The position numbers and the translations under genes were made by a program. A DNA stretch of 8,184 bases, taken from the NCBI GenBank assembly GCA_004560915.1, contig SFTR01000042.1:1-8184 (forward strand). Direction: 5' to 3'. Shown here piece by piece: positions 6,968 through 8,184 of the stretch; positions within the stretch are counted from its first letter, which is position 1, and every line of letters begins with the position of its first letter. Below the pieces are notes generated by a model. The model was given only the letters and a program-made list of their open reading frames with translations. It did no database searches and had not been told where the DNA came from. The stretch is from a bacterium (lineage in GTDB: Bacteria; Bacillota_I; Bacilli_A; RF39; UBA660).

Positions 6968-7630
6968 ATGTCTTTAGAAGAATTAATTAATTTAAAACTT
7001 AAAAATTTATATGTAGAAAATGAAAAGGCACAAGATGATTCATCTAAAACAGAGCAAGAAAAAGATGAACTTGAAAAAGTACGTGAAGATTGTGAAGATT
7101 TTATACATTTAATGTCTGAAGGATGGGAAAATGTAAAACATCAAGATACAAAAAAACTAACTAAACATTTAATTAAATATAGTGGACTTGCTTATAATGA
7201 AGATGAGATAAATGAAAACTTTAGATTAGTTAAACTTGTATATGAAGCTATAGAGTTTGGACTTGATACTACGTTAACTGAAACACAAATAGATTTTGTT
7301 AGAGGCTATATAGGAAGTTTAATGCAGATAGTTAAAGATCTTGATGAAAAGATTAGGGCTAAAGAAGAGTTAGTTTCTACTACTAAAGAAAGTAATACTA
7401 GAAATAATGATGCAATATTAGGACTTGAAATACTTAAAGAAAAAATAAGTGATCCTATGAATGAAGATGTGTTAGATGAAAATGATTTTCAAGCATTTTA
7501 TAGTATTATAGAAGATGAAAATATACCAACTGATATAAGAAAACAAGCAATAGTTAAATTTATAAAATATAATAATGATAGAATAAGTAATACTCCAAAA
7601 CAAGGAGCTAAAGTAAGTATAGAAGATATT
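6968..7630 (+). CDS. Coiled-coil-like protein of unknown function, 3' end lost at the join (about 221 native residues)
   Basis: The ATG follows the previous stop by 7 nt, with TAGGTG (6958-6963) overlapping that stop, so this is the third gene of the operon. The protein is soluble and acidic. Residues 1-45 look like a coiled coil (NEKAQDDSSKTEQEKDELEKVRED), followed by helical regions and a second charged stretch (KDLDEKIRAKEELVSTTKE). I recognise no family. The frame stays open to a stop at 7781-7783, but from about residue 222 the codons are those of the GC-rich segment and simply read the TraX gene antisense (EPPYGVTKEVIGHGHKQARS). The native gene therefore runs beyond the join and its real C-terminus is missing. 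Confidence 0.8.
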
Positions 7631-7640
7631 GCTCAGAGAG
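7615..7640. other. Chimeric junction between an AT-rich and a GC-rich sequence
   Basis: GC content rises from 22% (7,561-7,620) to 53% (7,681-7,740), and two unrelated genes on opposite strands are both broken here. The AT-rich frame still makes sense to I-E-D (7619-7627), while the minus-strand TraX frame still makes sense to its N-I-F (7622-7630). The shared bases GAAGATATT could be a microhomology through which the two were joined. There is no insertion sequence, target duplication or integrase nearby. Confidence 0.8.
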
Positions 7641-7951
7641 AACCGCCCTACGGTGTCACAAAAGAGGTAATTGGTCACGGACACAAACAAGCCCGTTCCA
7701 ACAGCGCCCAGATACAGCCGCAGCAAGAATTTCGGTTTGCTGTGGGTATAGCGGATGCTTTCCGTCAAGACAAACAAGAATAGCGGCATTGCCAGCCGCC
7801 CGATCAGCCGCAGTTTCGAATAATAAGCACCAATGATCGGGATTTCAAAGCCATAGGCACCCAAATGGTCGATGGTCATGATCACCAGGGCGATGAGCTT
7901 GATCTGATAGGCGTTGAGCCTTTTTGTTTTTTGAATGGTTACCGCTTCCAT
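7622..7951 (-). CDS. TraX-family membrane protein, N-terminal part (about 110 residues)
   Basis: TraX proteins are multi-pass membrane proteins named after the F-plasmid pilin N-acetylating factor; the chromosomal Firmicutes copies have no assigned role. The family pattern is clear: IKLIALVIMTIDHLGAYGFE (residues 17-36), LRLIGRLAMPLFLFVLTESIRYTHSK (47-72), FLLRLYLGAVGTGLFV (75-90) and a final SLSNIF (105-110) where related proteins have NNIFATLF. The ATG at 7949-7951 has an AGGAGGGG site (7958-7965) with 6-nt spacing and a sigma-A promoter. Codon use is GC-rich (CTG, GCC, CCG). Past residue 110 the frame continues to 7472 only through the AT-rich DNA, giving I/F/Y-rich nonsense; the true C-terminal half, with several more membrane helices, is missing. 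Confidence 0.85.
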
Positions 7952-7986
7952 GCCGAACCCCTCCTGGCTGAGCTGATCGTGTCTCT

Positions 7987-8016
7987 ATTATACCGGATTT
8001 GGACCAGGAATTGCAA
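7987..8016 (-). promoter_or_regulatory. Sigma-A promoter of the TraX-family gene
   Basis: On the minus strand, TTGCAA (8011-8016), an 18-nt spacer and a perfect TATAAT (7987-7992) precede the gene, with a leader of about 30 nt including the AGGAGGGG site. It shows that the GC-rich segment is an ordinary bacterial transcription unit of its own. Confidence 0.7.
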
Positions 8017-8026
8017 GGGTACGGAA

Positions 8027-8043
8027 TTTAAGTTTTCCTTAAA
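8027..8043. repeat. Short inverted repeat upstream of the TraX promoter
   Basis: TTTAAG (8027-8032) and CTTAAA (8038-8043) form a 6-bp palindrome with a 5-nt spacer, about 10 nt upstream of the -35 box. It could be an operator or an AT-rich upstream element, but such a short repeat may be chance. Confidence 0.25.
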
Positions 8044-8048
8044 TACAT

Positions 8049-8087
8049 AAAAGACGGGAGGGTCAATTCCCTCCCATCTGTTTTTTT
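8049..8087 (-). terminator. Hairpin terminator after the acyltransferase gene
   Basis: A GC-rich 7-bp stem (GGGAGGG at 8056-8062 with CCCTCCC at 8069-8075, 6-nt loop) is extended by A/T pairs after one C-A mismatch. On the minus strand it is followed by GTCTTTTATG and lies 24 nt past the acyltransferase stop, so it ends that transcript before the TraX promoter. On the plus strand a T7 run (8081-8087) follows, so it may work both ways. Confidence 0.8.
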
Positions 8088-8110
8088 GTTGTAACGATTC
8101 GCCGGACAAG

Positions 8111-8184
8111 TCACTCGCTCTTGGGCAGAACCCGGGCCGGGACGCCCACCAGGGTCGCGCCCTTTTCGTAGCAGCTTTTCGTCA
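8111..8184 (-). CDS. Hexapeptide-repeat acyltransferase, last 24 codons
   Basis: Only the C-terminus is inside the window; the gene enters from the right edge and ends at the TGA at 8111-8113. The visible residues read TKSCYEKGATLVGVPARVLPKSE. The G-V-P-A-R-V motif after a last coil is the usual ending of left-handed beta-helix acyltransferases (maltose or galactoside O-acetyltransferases, serine acetyltransferases, surface-polysaccharide O-acetyltransferases). They move an acyl group from acetyl-CoA to a sugar or amino-acid hydroxyl. The substrate cannot be told from this fragment. Codon use is strongly GC-rich (CTG, GTG, GCC, CCG). It lies upstream of the TraX-family gene on the same strand but is separated from it by a terminator and a promoter. 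Confidence 0.75.
   Translation of the reverse strand, partial: TKSCYEKGATLVGVPARVLPKSE

Noticed and set aside
7472..7621. Extension of the TraX frame beyond residue 110
   Set aside because: Composition becomes I/F/Y-rich and the DNA belongs to the plus-strand gene; the frame continues by chance past the join.
7865..8050. 61-aa plus-strand open frame
   Set aside because: Antisense to the TraX start, SD and promoter, with no SD of its own.
7622..8184. Right segment as a horizontally acquired island
   Set aside because: No integrase, insertion sequence, tRNA or flanking repeat, and genes of both sides are cut at one point, which fits a chimera better.

Overview
The window has two unlike parts. 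Positions 1 to about 7,620 are very AT-rich (22% GC in the 60 bases from 7,561), read almost all Arg codons as AGA, use TAA, TAG and TGA as stops, and carry Shine-Dalgarno (SD) sites of the AGGAGG type. This fits an uncultured low-GC Bacillota, perhaps a gut Bacilli lineage of the RF39/CAG kind; that placement is inference. TGA is a real stop here (6,761-6,763), so this is not the Mycoplasma code. From about 7,622 to the right end the sequence is much richer in GC (53% at 7,681-7,740 and 73% at 8,101-8,160). It carries different genes, and one gene from each side is cut at the same point. I read this as a chimeric join, most likely an assembly or amplification artefact, near the microhomology at 7,619-7,630.

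Layout of the AT-rich part: the 3' end of a DUF6273-type surface protein gene, frameshifted in an A7 run, faces a small lipoprotein gene on the minus strand, and the two share one bidirectional terminator. The lipoprotein gene and mutS diverge from a tightly packed double promoter. mutS (complete, 841 aa) is followed at 2 nt and then at a 1-nt overlap by two soluble, charged proteins of unknown function. Next comes frr (ribosome recycling factor), with its own near-consensus promoter and a terminator whose stem includes the frr stop codon. An extended -10 promoter that begins in that terminator's T-run then opens a second operon: a 473-aa multi-domain protein of unknown function, a 66-aa possible HTH protein overlapping it by 4 nt, and a coiled-coil-like protein that is cut at the join.

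Layout of the GC-rich part, all on the minus strand: the last 24 codons of a hexapeptide-repeat acyltransferase, a hairpin terminator, a clear sigma-A promoter, and the first 110 or so codons of a TraX-family membrane protein cut at the join.

The only genes with firm functions are mutS and frr. The most interesting biology is the run of unrecognised helical proteins around them and the very short predicted 5' leaders, with mutS probably leaderless. I see no tRNA, rRNA, CRISPR array, insertion sequence or riboswitch.
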